Shown piece after piece: positions 54,775 through 64,000 of a DNA stretch of 64,000 bases. The notes beneath the pieces were generated by a model. The model was not told the DNA's origin. It searched no databases and saw nothing but the letters and a program-made list of their open reading frames with translations. Within the stretch, counting starts at the first letter, position 1. Each line of letters begins with the position of its first letter. A program made the position numbers and the translations under genes. The DNA is from Orychophragmus violaceus (lineage: Eukaryota > Streptophyta > Magnoliopsida > Brassicales > Brassicaceae): positions 25,019,615-25,083,614 of the forward strand of contig CM058233.1 of assembly GCA_030180135.1 (NCBI GenBank), read 5' to 3'.

Positions 54775-55590
54775 AACAACATCTTGCAGGAACTTAAGTA
54801 ACCATTGGGATGAAGCTGCAAGATCTATCTATGACTATTAGAAAACCCAACACGGATCAGCCTACTGAGGACACCCATATCAATTCAGGTATTCAGAGGA
54901 TCCTTTACTGACTTCACCCTTGTAAACCTGACTTAATTTTCTCACCTAAGGGCTTGGTATACCTTGAGTCGGATTCCTTTGTTGGTTCTAACACAGCTTG
55001 TAAACCTGTCCAATTTGGTTCCCTTCTCCCCTTCCATAAAGTAAAAAAAAAGTAATAAACTGAGGATGAGCTAGTAGCTCCGAAGTGGTCTCTGGGAGTG
55101 GTAGCTACCACTATCATCTCCTGTGCATCCATGGAATGTGTCCAAAGTACACCCCAAAACGGGAAGAACACTGATAAAAAAATAAAATGATACCCAATGG
55201 GGAAAAATCAGTTGTTAAGGAAGGGAAAAGATAAGAAAGAGACCAGAAAAAGACAGTATGGTGGTCTAGATCTGACAAAGTAAGAGTCCATGTGCCCTTT
55301 GATCGATAATCCTTAGGTGAGACCGCACTTAATTGCTTATAGAAGTCAGTAGGATGAATTTGGATTGCTTGGATTGATTGTGGAGTTTACTTAGGACAGT
55401 TGCTAAGTGTGGGGGAAGTATATGTTGGTCTTGATGTCTGCAGGTAAAATCTTTCATGTGGCTTACTAAGGGGAATCTGAGTGTTGTTGCTTCTATGACA
55501 AAAAGAGTTTCTGAAAGTTTTCAAACCTCTTCACTACATTTTAGTTCTTTGTTTTGCTTGAGGACAAGCAAGGGCTAAGTGTGGGGGAGT
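54775..55590 (+). other. Element A, 3' non-coding region
   Basis: Non-coding sequence continuing from 47232. It contains PPT copies AAGTGTGGGGGAAG (55405-55418) and AAGTGTGGGGGAGT (55577-55590), the latter abutting the 3' LTR. The sequence between is alignable with 59270-60059 in G and, reversed, with 48430-49270 in E. Confidence 0.8.
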
Positions 55591-56478
55591 TGATATACCA
55601 TGGATTTTAGGGCTTTTAACCATGGTATATGTCTTATTTATCGAGTCTTTTACTGTGTTTTAGAGTCTTTTCCGGTGTTTATTAGGTACAAGCACGTTTG
55701 GAGCAGATTTGGTGATTATGGCACTTTCTGAAGCATTATGGAGGGTTAACCCCAGAGATAGAGTTCACTGTCGATGTTTGAGAGTTGTGTCGATCGACAC
55801 ACCTTTGGTGTCGATCGATGCACATGGGTGATGGGCCTTTCTCGCGAGAGTTATGAAGAATGAAGAAATTGCATAATTGCCCAGAAGTTCCTGATATTTA
55901 CAAAGAAGCCCCAAAATGTGATTAGCAATATAATTAGGTCTTACTCCTTTGATTATTCTATGATATCTATTTTGACTATGTTTTCTGTTATGATTGCTAT
56001 GTCTGAGTAGATCTCTTGTTAGGCTAGGGATTCTTGTTAGGGGTTTGAAGGAATGTTAGAATAACTGATTAATTAGGATTCATCATCTAGTTCTTCATCT
56101 ATAACTATTCGTAATGCTTAATCTGAACTGGCCATTTAGATTATTGATATTAGGTTGATTTACGCAACGAAAGTTGGTTAATTAACTAGATCTGATTTAG
56201 GTGAGCAACTTATCTATTCGCAAAGACATTTGGTTTAGAGAAATTGTGAACAAAAGAACTTGGAATTAATGCATGTTTAGAACTCTAGAATTCGCAACGA
56301 AAGTTGGTCTGCTAGGTTGTTAAACATATATAATTATCGCAACGAAAGCTTGTTAGTTTTACTTTTGTGATTCTAGTTCAAGAACGCTTTAGATTGAATC
56401 TTCATTGTTGATTAATCTGATTTCCTGATATCCTGAGAACTTCCCGAAACCTAACGCCTTTGTCTGATTGCTTACATC
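55591..56478 (+). repeat. 3' LTR of element A, internally deleted and truncated
   Basis: Starts TGATATACCATGG after the PPT. Relative to the 5' LTR it has lost about 130 bp after ATAATTAGGT (junction near 55940). It stops at GCTTACATC, where the LTR of G begins; about 170 bp of the LTR end are missing. About 23 substitutions over the aligned 890 bp. Confidence 0.85.
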
Positions 56479-57662
56479 TGATATACCATGGATTTTAGGG
56501 ATTTTAGCCATGGTATATATCTTATTTATCGAGTCTTTTATTATGTTTGGAGTCCTATTAGTATGTTTACAGGTCTAGACACGTTTGGAGCGGAATTGGA
56601 TATTATGGCGCATTTTGGAGCTATTTGGAGCATTTGGCCGAGAGGAAGAGTTCACTGCCCATATCAGACATGTGTGTCGATCGTTGCAAGGTGTGCATCG
56701 ATCGACACAAGATCGTGACACAGACTTCTCGCGGCGTTTAATGAGAAGAGTTTAGATATTGCAACTTTGCCCAGAAGTTCCTCATAATTACAAAGAAGCT
56801 CCAGCCGACTTTAGACCATTATATTAGGGTTTTTAAGCCATTGTTTAGGCGACGCTTTTACTAAGTCTTATTTTATTCTCAGAGAGAGACAGTTGAGGGG
56901 CTGATCCTGATCTCGAAAAGAGAGGATTTTGAACCCCAGTTCTTTATTTGATTTTATATTATTTGGTTTTCTATTCAAGATGTTTTCTGTTCCGATGATT
57001 ATGTCTGAGTAGATTACCTGTTAAGTTTAGGGATTCTCATTAGGGATTTCATGGAATTATAGGTTGATTAATCTGTAGGGATTCATACTTGCTAGTTCTT
57101 TATCTAAGTTATTCTTAATGCTTAATCTGAAGTAGCTATCCAGATTTATGATGTTAGGTTGATTTCCGCAACGACAGTTGGTTAATTAGCTAGAAAGAAC
57201 CTAGATGAGCAATTGAATTACTCGCAAAGGAATTTGGTTTAATTGAATTGTGAACATATCGAACTCGATCTTAAAGCTAGTTTAATCTGTTAGTAATTGC
57301 AAAGGAATTTGGATTGCTGCACTTAGACTTAGAGAATTCTCGCAACGTCAGTTGGTTAATTCTATATATGTGTTTGAGTTCTAGAACAGTTCTTAATTAG
57401 ATCCCGCTTGATTGATTGCCTGTGTTCCTGATTTCCTGAGAACTCCTTAGACTTAACGCCTTCGCCTTCTGATTTACAAACTCACTTGATATACTTTTCC
57501 GCTGTTTGATTTACTGCTTTCCCATATTGCTTTCTCCTAGTTTTAACTTGACCGTTCTAAATCTATCGTTGACCGGAGTCCCTGTGGATTCGGTACCCTA
57601 AGTACTACCACTACATCATTGTGCACTTGCAGTTACTATAGGGATTAAAACTAGACCTATCA
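56479..57662 (+). repeat. 5' LTR of element G
   Basis: 1184 bp, TGATATACCATGG...CCTATCA. Palindrome pair cores at 56678 and 56699. Clearly related to but distinct from the LTR of A in the middle part; closest in the window to the LTR of H. Confidence 0.85.
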
Positions 57663-57788
57663 AGTTTTTGGCGCCGTTGACCCTACCAAGGAAACAGGTT
57701 TGGTAATCAGCAAGGTAATTCTTATCAGAGATCCTATGGATCATCTTCTTATCAGACACCTCCTGCTGCTGATGCTTATAAGAGCAAG

Positions 57789-58724
57789 ATGGAATCCATG
57801 ATGGAGCAGTTGCTAGAGGATCAGGCTAAGACTGCTGTAAACTTCAACATGAAGCTGGATGCTATACATGAAAATCTGAATGGGAAGTTTGAATACTTGA
57901 GCTCACATGTGAAGAAGCTAGATATCCAAGTTCAGCAGACAGCTGGAGCAATACAAAGACAAAATGAAGCTAGGAAAGCTGAACAGTACAGATCCATCAA
58001 AGCTGTGACCATAAGAGATGGGATTGACTTGCTGGGAGAAGAAGAGAGCATAATCTCGGATTTTCTGGATGAATTCTGTCTGTCTGAGACTTGCATCGAT
58101 CGACACAACTCAAGCATCGATCGACACAACTCAAGCATCGATCGACACAGTCCCGATACGTCTGATGAAACTGCTCGAAATCGCCTTGTGTCGATCGACA
58201 CACATCGTGCATCGGTCGACACAGAACGCAGACGTGACCAGAGACCTATAACAGTTCCAGGACGAGTCTATAAGCCCTCCGTGCCGTATCTTAAAGTTCC
58301 TAAACTGTCTAAACATGATCTAGAAGTGGCTAACTGCATTAAAGTGATGGATATGAAGCAGAAAGCCACCATTGATGGAGATACCTTCAGTGTTGAAGAG
58401 GAACCAGAGATTCCTAGTGGAGAGGAGAAGATGGCAGTTCATTCTGAACTTTCTCTAACATCTTCAGAAACTGCAACTGCTCTTAAGCAGAAAGCTCCTG
58501 ATCACTTGCATCCACCAAATCACAGGTATAAAAATCCTAACCTTAAACCTCCTAATCCATCAGCTGTGATTGCAGGAAAACGCAGAATCCCACCCAAGCT
58601 TCGCTCCTGCCCTGGATCTCTTCCTTCGTTCCTTGGCAAACCTTATGATCATAATGCCTATACGCCACCTTGGATAAAGAGATATTCACAGAGACACTCA
58701 AAGTCTCTGTTGAAACCCCCATGA
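57789..58724 (+). pseudogene. ORF1 of element G, gag-like, N-terminally truncated
   Basis: Open frame MESMMEQLLEDQAKTA to SKSLLKPP, 311 codons. Compared with H it lacks the first part because of the deletion that also removed the primer site. The N-terminal half is coiled-coil-like (KLDAIHENLNGKFEYLSSHVKKLDIQVQQ), as in Athila gag C-termini. The middle contains three tandem copies of the seven-residue unit [C/S]IDRH.. (about residues 104-124), encoded by CGATCG palindromes, then a YKPSVPYLKVPKLSK motif and a basic tail. The frame is open but the product would be partial. Confidence 0.6.
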
Positions 58725-58772
58725 GTCCGATTCCTTTCCCATAGTCAAGCTACTGACTTTAAACAAGCGCTG

Positions 58773-58790
58773 AGTGGGAGGCAACCCACT
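58773..58790 (+). other. Conserved 18-nt hairpin downstream of ORF1 (element G)
   Basis: AGTGGGAGGCAACCCACT about 49 nt after the ORF1 stop, identical to A, E and H. Confidence 0.75.
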
Positions 58791-60059
58791 AGTAGGTTCG
58801 TTTTTCTTTTCATTTTTCGTTTTGATTTTGGTGTTTTGATTTTTCTTTTTGAGTGTGTTCAGAGCCGAGAGAAACATGATAAATCGCACTGCATCGATCG
58901 ACACATATTGTGCATCGGTCGATGCAGTTGCGATTTATGGTTTACCGATTTGATTGCGGTTCATACATCGGTTATCTACATAACCGCAAGCATATTCGCC
59001 TTGCATCATTCGACACCCTTGTGGCATCGATCGACACAGGGCGACGACAGTAAGTAATCTGCAACTTTTCGGTTTGTTTCAATTTGATTATTTTTCTCAC
59101 GGAGCCTAAGCTGGATTACACTGGGGACAGTGTAGTTAAAGTGTGGGGGAGGTAGCTACTGACACACGCTTTTGTTTTCTTATGAGTCAGTCCTTTATTT
59201 TTCAAAATTGTTTTATTGAGTCAAAATCTGTATGAAACTATGATTTTTCGAGGAAATTTTTCGCTTGAACAGGAACTAAGTAACCATTGGACAGACTTGC
59301 AGAGCCTCTATGACTGTTAGAAAACCCAGACACGGATCAGCCTACTGAGAACACCCATATCACTTCAGGTATCAGAGGATCCTTTTACTGACTTCACCAT
59401 TAATTCTGACTTAATTTTCTCACCTAAGGGCTTGGTATACCTTGAGTCGGATTCCTTTGTTAGTTCGGACACAGCCTGTAAACCTGTCCTATTTGGTTCC
59501 CTTCTCCCCTTCCATAAAAAAAAAAGAGATAATAAACTGAGGATTAGTTAGTAACTCCGAAGTGGTCTCTAGGAGTGGTAGCTACAACTATCATATCATG
59601 TGCATCCATGGAATGTGTCCAAAGTACACCCCAAAACGGGAAGAACACTGATAAAAAAAAAATGATACCCAATGGGGAAAAATCAGTTGTTAAGGAAGGG
59701 AAAGAGAAGAAAGGGACCAGAGAAAGACAGTATGGTGGTCTATAGCTGACAAGGTAAGAATCCATGTGCTCTTTGATCGATAATCCTTAGGTGAGACTGC
59801 ACTTAAATTGCTTATAGAAGTCAGTAGGGTGAATTTGAATGCTTGAATGTGATTGTGGAGTTTACTTGGGACAGTTGCTAAGTGTGGGGGAAGTATATTG
59901 TGGTCTTGAGTTCTGTAGAAAAGTTTTCAGTGGTTTACAAAGTGAATGTGAATGCGAAAGTTCCTAGGACGAAATGAGTTTCTGTGTTTTTAAACTTCTT
60001 TTCTTATACTTTGGTTCTTTACTTGCTTGAGGGCAAGCAAGAGATAAGTGTGGGGGAGT
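58791..60059 (+). other. 3' non-coding region of element G
   Basis: Holds palindrome pairs near 58893-58921 and 59007-59037, CACTGGGGACAGTGT with AAGTGTGGGGGAGG at about 59130-59152, AAGTGTGGGGGAAG at about 59879-59892 and the terminal AAGTGTGGGGGAGT (about 60046-60059). Where A and E have ORF2, G goes directly from the hairpin region to the first PPT copy. Confidence 0.7.
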
Positions 60060-60254
60060 TGATATACTAGATATACCATGGACCTAGTCTATATGTCTAT
60101 AGGTATACTTGATAGGATAAAACTAGACCCCTATCAAGTATAAATCTTGATAAAACTAGACCTATCAAGTTTTAATCCCTATCAACATACTGAATCAGTA
60201 GGTTGAACTTCTGTTAGTCCTCTCTAGACCTATCAATCCCACCCAAGCAATAAC
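60060..60254. other. Rearranged LTR fragments at the G/H junction
   Basis: Contains several pieces of LTR end sequence in both orientations (AAAACTAGACCTATCAAGTT near 60134 and 60160, and CTTGATAGGATAAAACTAG inverted near 60109). No gene. It looks like a repair or scrambled insertion scar. Confidence 0.6.
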
Positions 60255-61411
60255 TGATATACCATGGATTTTAGGGATTTTAGCCGTGGTATATATCTTA
60301 TTTATCGAGTATTTTATTATGTTTGGAGTCCTTTTAGTATGTTTACAGGTCTAGACACGTTTGGAGTGGAATTGGATATTATGGCGCATTTTGAAGCTAT
60401 TTGGAGCATTTGGCCGAGAGGAAGAGTTCACTGCCCATATCAGACATGTGTGTCGATTGTTGCAAGGTGTGCATCGATCGACACAAGATCGTGACACAGA
60501 CTTCTCGCGGCATTTAATGAGAAGAGTTTGGATATTGCAACGTTGCCCAGAAGTTCCTCACAATTACAAAGAAGCTCCAGCCGACTTTAGACCATTATAT
60601 TAGGGTTTTTAAGCCATTGTTTAGGCGACGCTTTTACTAAGTCTTATTTTATTCTCAGAGAGAGAGAGTTGAGGGGCTGATCCTGACTCGAAAAAGAGAG
60701 GATTTTGAACCCCCGTTCTTTATTTGATTTTATATTATTTGGTTTTCTATTCAAGATGTTTTATGTTCCGATGATTATGTCTGAGTAGATTACGTGTTAA
60801 GTTTAGGGATTCTCATTAGGGATTTCATGGAATTATTGGTTGATTAATCTGTAGGGATTCATACTTGCTAGTTCTTTATCTAAGTTATTCTTAATGCTTA
60901 ATCTGAAGTAGCTATCCAATTTATGATGTTAGGTTGATTTCCGCAACGACAGTTGGTTAATTAGCTAGAAAGAACCTAGATGAGCAATTGAATTACTCGG
61001 AAAGGAATTTGGTTTAATTGAATTATGAACATATCGAACTCGATCTTAAAGCTAGTTTAATCTGTTACTAATTGCAAAGGAATTTGGATTGTTGCACTTA
61101 GACTTAGAAAATTCTCGCAACTACAGTTGGTTAATTTTATATCTGTGTTTGAGTTCTAGAACATTTCTTAATTAGATCCCGCTTGATTGATTGCATGTGT
61201 TCCTGATTTCCTGAGAACTCCTTAGACTTAACGCCTTCGCCTTCTGATTTACAAACTCACTTGATATACGTTTCTGCTGTTTGATTTACTGCTTTCCCAT
61301 ATTGCTTTCTCCTATCGTTGACCGGAGTCCCTGTGGATTCGATACCCTAAGTACTACAACTACATCACTGTGCACTTGCAGTTAGTATAGCGATTAAAAC
61401 TAGACCTATCA
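60255..61411 (+). repeat. 5' LTR of element H
   Basis: 1157 bp, TGATATACCATGG...CCTATCA. It shows short internal deletions relative to G (for example near 61315). Palindrome pair near 60455/60476, the first core mutated to CGATTG. Confidence 0.85.
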
Positions 61412-61417
61412 AGTTTT

Positions 61418-61435
61418 TGGCGCCGTTGCCGGGGA
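61418..61435 (+). other. Primer binding site of H, tRNA-Asp type
   Basis: TGGCGCCGTTGCCGGGGA, identical to those of A and E. Confidence 0.85.
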
Positions 61436-61651
61436 CTCTTTTGAGTCCTCGGTAGATTTGAACTTAGGGTTTTAGACTAGGTTTTTCGTTTTTGTTTTTG
61501 TTTACTAATTTTTTCTTTTCTTCTTTTTCTTGCGTTTCAGGTACGCCTGTAATCGATCTGCATCGATCGACACGGTCCTGTGTATCGATCGTCATATCTT
61601 CGCACTTGCATCGATCGACACTGATGTGCACCGATCGACACTACGCGTGAG

Positions 61652-62740
61652 ATGATGGGAATGATGGAGCAATTATTGGAAAGACAGGAAGAGGATTTGA
61701 ACTACATCAATAGCTCTGGATTCCAAAGAAACAGGTTTGGTAATCAGCAAGGTAATTCTTATCAGAGAGCCTATGAATCATCTTCTTATCAAACACCTCC
61801 TGCTGCTGATGCTTATAAGAGCAAGATGGAATCCATGATGGAGCAGTTGCTAGAGGATCAGGCTAAGACTGCTGTAAACTTTAACATGAAGCTGGATGCT
61901 ATACATGAAAATATGAATGGGAAGTTTGAATACTTGAGCTCACATGTGAAGAAGCTAGATATCCAAGTTCAGCAGACAGTTGGAGCAATACAAAGACAAA
62001 ATGAAGCTAGGAAAGCTGAACAGTACAGATCCATCAAAGCTGTGACCATAAGAGATGGGATTGACTTGCTGGGAGAAGAAGAGAGCATAATCTCGGATTT
62101 TCTGGATGAATTATGTCTGTCTGAGACTTGCATCGATCGACACAACTCAAGCATCGATCGACACAGTCCCGATACGTCTGATGAAACTGCTCGAAATCGC
62201 CTTGTGTCGATGGACACACATCGTGCATCGGTCGACACAGAACGCAGACGTGACCAGAGACCTATAACAGTTACAGGACGAGTCTATAAGCCCTCCGTGC
62301 CGTATCCTAAAGTTCCTAAACTGTCTAAACATGAGCTAGAAGTGGCTAACTGCATGAAAGTGATGGATATGAAGCAGAAAGCCACCATTGATGGACATAC
62401 CTTCAGTGTTGAAGAGGAACTAGAGATTCCTAGTGGAGAGGAGAAGATGGCAGTTCATTCTGAACTGGCTCTAACATCTTCAGAAACTGCAACTGCTCTT
62501 AAGCAGAAAGCTCCTGATCTCTTGCATCCACCAAATCACAGGTATAAAAATCATAAACTTAAACCTCCTAATCCATCAGCTGTGAATGCAGGAAAACGAA
62601 GAATCCCACCCAAGCTTCGCTCCCGCCCTGGATCTCTTCCTTCGTTCCTTGGCAAACCTCATGATCATAATGCCTATACGCCACCTTGGATGAAGAGATA
62701 TTCACAGAGACACTCAAAGTCTCTATTGAAACCCCCATGA
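61652..62740 (+). CDS. ORF1 of element H, gag-like protein
   Basis: 362 codons open from MMGMMEQLLERQEED to SKSLLKPP. It begins with a Met-rich coiled-coil start, then NRFGNQQGNSYQ and YQTPPAAD (Gln/Tyr-rich, as in Athila gag C-terminal regions), a second coiled coil (KLDAIHENMNGKFEYLSSH), two palindrome-encoded [C/S]IDRH units (about residues 155-168), YKPSVPYPKVPKLSK, and a basic C-terminus. It lacks the MEPVIL start present in A and E, and no capsid core or zinc knuckle is seen. It is the better preserved copy of the second subfamily. Function unknown. Confidence 0.65.
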   Translation: MMGMMEQLLERQEEDLNYINSSGFQRNRFGNQQGNSYQRAYESSSYQTPPAADAYKSKMESMMEQLLEDQAKTAVNFNMKLDAIHENMNGKFEYLSSHVKKLDIQVQQTVGAIQRQNEARKAEQYRSIKAVTIRDGIDLLGEEESIISDFLDELCLSETCIDRHNSSIDRHSPDTSDETARNRLVSMDTHRASVDTERRRDQRPITVTGRVYKPSVPYPKVPKLSKHELEVANCMKVMDMKQKATIDGHTFSVEEELEIPSGEEKMAVHSELALTSSETATALKQKAPDLLHPPNHRYKNHKLKPPNPSAVNAGKRRIPPKLRSRPGSLPSFLGKPHDHNAYTPPWMKRYSQRHSKSLLKPP

Positions 62741-62788
62741 GTCCGATTCCTTTCCCATAGTCAAGCTACTGACTTTAAACAAGCGCTG

Positions 62789-62806
62789 AGTGGGAGGCAA
62801 CCCACT
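62789..62806 (+). other. Conserved 18-nt hairpin downstream of ORF1 (element H)
   Basis: AGTGGGAGGCAACCCACT about 49 nt after the ORF1 stop, identical to A, E and G. Confidence 0.75.
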
Positions 62807-62997
62807 AGTAGGTTCGTTTTTCTTTTCTTTTTTCGTTTTGATTTTGGTGTTTTGATTTTTTTTTTTGAGTGTGTTCAGAGCCGAGAGAAACAGGATAAAT
62901 CGCACTGCATCGATCGACACATATTGTGCATCGGTCGATGCAGTTGCGATTCATGGTTTACCGGTTTTTTTAGGGGTCTTTAGACATGGTAAAAACA

Positions 62998-64000
62998 TGA
63001 TAGGGGTCTAGTTTTATCCTATTCTACTGCAAGTGCACAGTTTTGTGATTGTAATATATAGGATATCGAAATCCACAGAGACTCCGGTCAACGATAGATT
63101 AAGAACAGTAGAGGGTAAACTAAGATGAAAGCAATGTGGAGTAACTAAAAAGCAATGCGAGAAAGTAAATAAGTAGCAAGATTATTGGTTGTGAAAGCAA
63201 TTAATTAAGGGTGCTAAGTCTAGGGCGTTCTCAGGAAATCAGACAAGCAGACAAATAATTCAGTCAGGATCTAATTAAATACAGTTCTAGAACTAAAATC
63301 ACGGATAGAAAATTAACCAACTGTCGTTGCGAGAATTCTCTAAGTCTAAGTGCAGCAATCCAGATTCCTTTGCAATTACTAACAGATTAAACCAGCATTA
63401 ATTCCAAGTTCGATATGTTCACAATTAAACTAAACCAAATGAGTAATTTAATTGCTCAACCTAAATAGTTCAGATTCTAAACCACACTTTCGTGTGGTAT
63501 TTAGCAACCTAAGATCTAGATTCTAATTGATCAAGTTAGAACTAGCTTTAAACGCAATTCAGATCGAAGAACAGATAAAGTTATGAATCCTTAACTGAAT
63601 TAAACAAGTCTAGCAAGTCATGAAATCCTATGTGAGAAACCCTAAACCTAACTATGAATCTACTCAAACATAGAATATGAAGATATAATCAATGAATAAT
63701 TAGATATCATAAAAGAGATTAAACAAGTAAAGGGGTTCGAAAACTTCTCCAAAACAAATGTAGTACAGGATCAGATCAGCCCCAAAAGCTCTAAAAACTC
63801 TCTGCTCTCAATTATGAATGTGTATGTAAGCGTATCTAAAAACTGATCTAAAAAGCTAATTAAATAGCTAAAACACGTTTTGGGCTTCTGTGTAAATATC
63901 TGGAACTTCCGGGCTTTTCTGCAATATCAGCATTTCTTCATTAAACCGCCGAGTCTGGCCCATTCGCGTAGTGCATCGACCGATGCATGTGTGCGTCGAT
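62998..64000 (-). repeat. LTR of a further Athila-like element (I), cut by the window end
   Basis: Starts TGATAGGGGTCTAG and runs with TTCTACTGCAAGTGCACAG, CTGTCGTTGCGAGAATT and the other landmarks of the minus-oriented LTRs at 47233 and 53596, to beyond 64000. A palindrome pair of the CGACCG/CGTCGAT type is at the very end. Being the left end of a minus-strand element, it is most likely the 3' LTR of an element extending out of the window, inserted into H. Confidence 0.75.

Larger units (their letters stand above)
23323..56478 (+). mobile_element. Athila-like non-autonomous LTR retrotransposon A, split by nested insertions
   Basis: Own segments: 23323-28847, 46859-47232 and 54775-56478; the remainder is later insertions (B/C/D at 28848-46858, E at 47233-54774). 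Own structure: 5' LTR, tRNA-Asp primer site, broken gag-like ORF1, hairpin, leader with intron, intact ORF2, three polypurine-tract copies and a truncated 3' LTR. No protease, RT, RNase H or integrase is present, so it must have been mobilised in trans. The LTRs differ at about 23 of 890 aligned positions (by eye), older than E and D, as nesting requires. Confidence 0.8.
56479..60254 (+). mobile_element. Athila-like non-autonomous element G, second subfamily
   Basis: Has a 5' LTR (56479-57662), a damaged primer site (57669-57679, cut after TGGCGCCGTTG), one gag-like ORF, the 18-nt hairpin, palindrome pairs and three PPT-type tracts, but no ORF2 and no pol. About 300 bp between primer site and mid-ORF1 are deleted relative to H. 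After the last PPT (about 60046-60059) the 3' LTR is replaced by scrambled LTR pieces (60060-60254). No target duplication can be confirmed. Confidence 0.75.
60255..62997 (+). mobile_element. Athila-like non-autonomous element H, second subfamily, 5' part
   Basis: 5' LTR 60255-61411, intact tRNA-Asp primer site 61418-61435, leader with palindrome pairs (about 61561-61640), gag-like ORF1 (61652-62740), hairpin (62789-62806) and a palindrome pair near 62908-62937. Its continuation is cut near 62965-62997 by element I. No pol. It is very similar to G over the whole shared length. Confidence 0.8.

Noticed and set aside
56479..61411. G and H as a single element with LTRs at 56479 and 60255
   Set aside because: The LTR at 60255 is followed by its own primer site and ORF1, and a scrambled segment separates it from G's polypurine tract.
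23323..64000. CGATCG repeats as a CRISPR array or satellite
   Set aside because: They are paired and dispersed through elements, not regular arrays with unique spacers, and this is a plant nuclear genome.
1..64000. tRNA genes
   Set aside because: The tRNA-like matches (18 nt at 24522, 42921, 53572, 61418) are primer binding sites, not genes; no cloverleaf was found.

Overview
This is a plant nuclear window, almost certainly from a Brassicaceae genome. It holds one intron-containing host gene of the NPY branch of the BTB/NPH3 family, which I match best to Arabidopsis NPY5. The rest, roughly 59 of 64 kb, is transposable-element sequence of types typical of crucifer pericentromeres: Tat- and Athila-lineage Ty3/gypsy, Ty1/copia and CACTA. 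I see no other host gene, rRNA, tRNA or CRISPR array.

Layout. 1-3.95 kb: the NPY-like gene on the + strand, four coding exons. 4.27-5.77 kb: 3' end of a Tat-type gypsy element (minus orientation) with the start of an antisense ORF. 5.77-about 14.45 kb: a decayed CACTA (En/Spm) transposon with broken tnp2 and tnp1-like genes, itself carrying an old Athila-like LTR. About 14.45-17.83 kb: AT-rich debris and a possible MULE/VANDAL-like element. 17.83-23.32 kb: a second Tat element (minus) with 3' LTR, a spliced antisense ORF, a minisatellite and an integrase fragment. From 23.32 kb on, the DNA is a stack of insertions.

The stack. The second Tat element is interrupted by Athila-like element A (+, 5' LTR 23323-24515, 3' LTR 55591-56478). 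A is interrupted at 28848 by a 3.5-kb probable solo LTR (B, duplicated target GCGTC). B is interrupted by a defective copia element C (31706-46207, target TTATC). C is interrupted in its gag by a structurally complete copia element D (36170-43574, target TGTAA) with an unbroken 1325-codon gag-pol. Separately, A is interrupted by a complete, young, pol-less Athila-like element E (47233-54774, minus, target AACAA). Beyond A lie two further Athila-like elements of a second subfamily (G and H, +) and the edge of another in minus orientation (I).

The most interesting content is the family shared by A, E, G and H. These elements encode no polymerase. A and E carry a gag-like ORF1 and an ATHILA-ORF-1-type ORF2, the latter behind its own leader and intron. 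All share an 18-nt hairpin after ORF1; A and E have three polypurine-tract copies. All are studded with paired palindromes of the CGATCG type whose cores lie 20-22 bp apart, about two helical turns. E has two open ORFs and LTRs differing at about 8 of 1179 positions, so the family moved recently and must borrow enzymes. All functional proposals for the palindromes, hairpin and ORF2 are inference.
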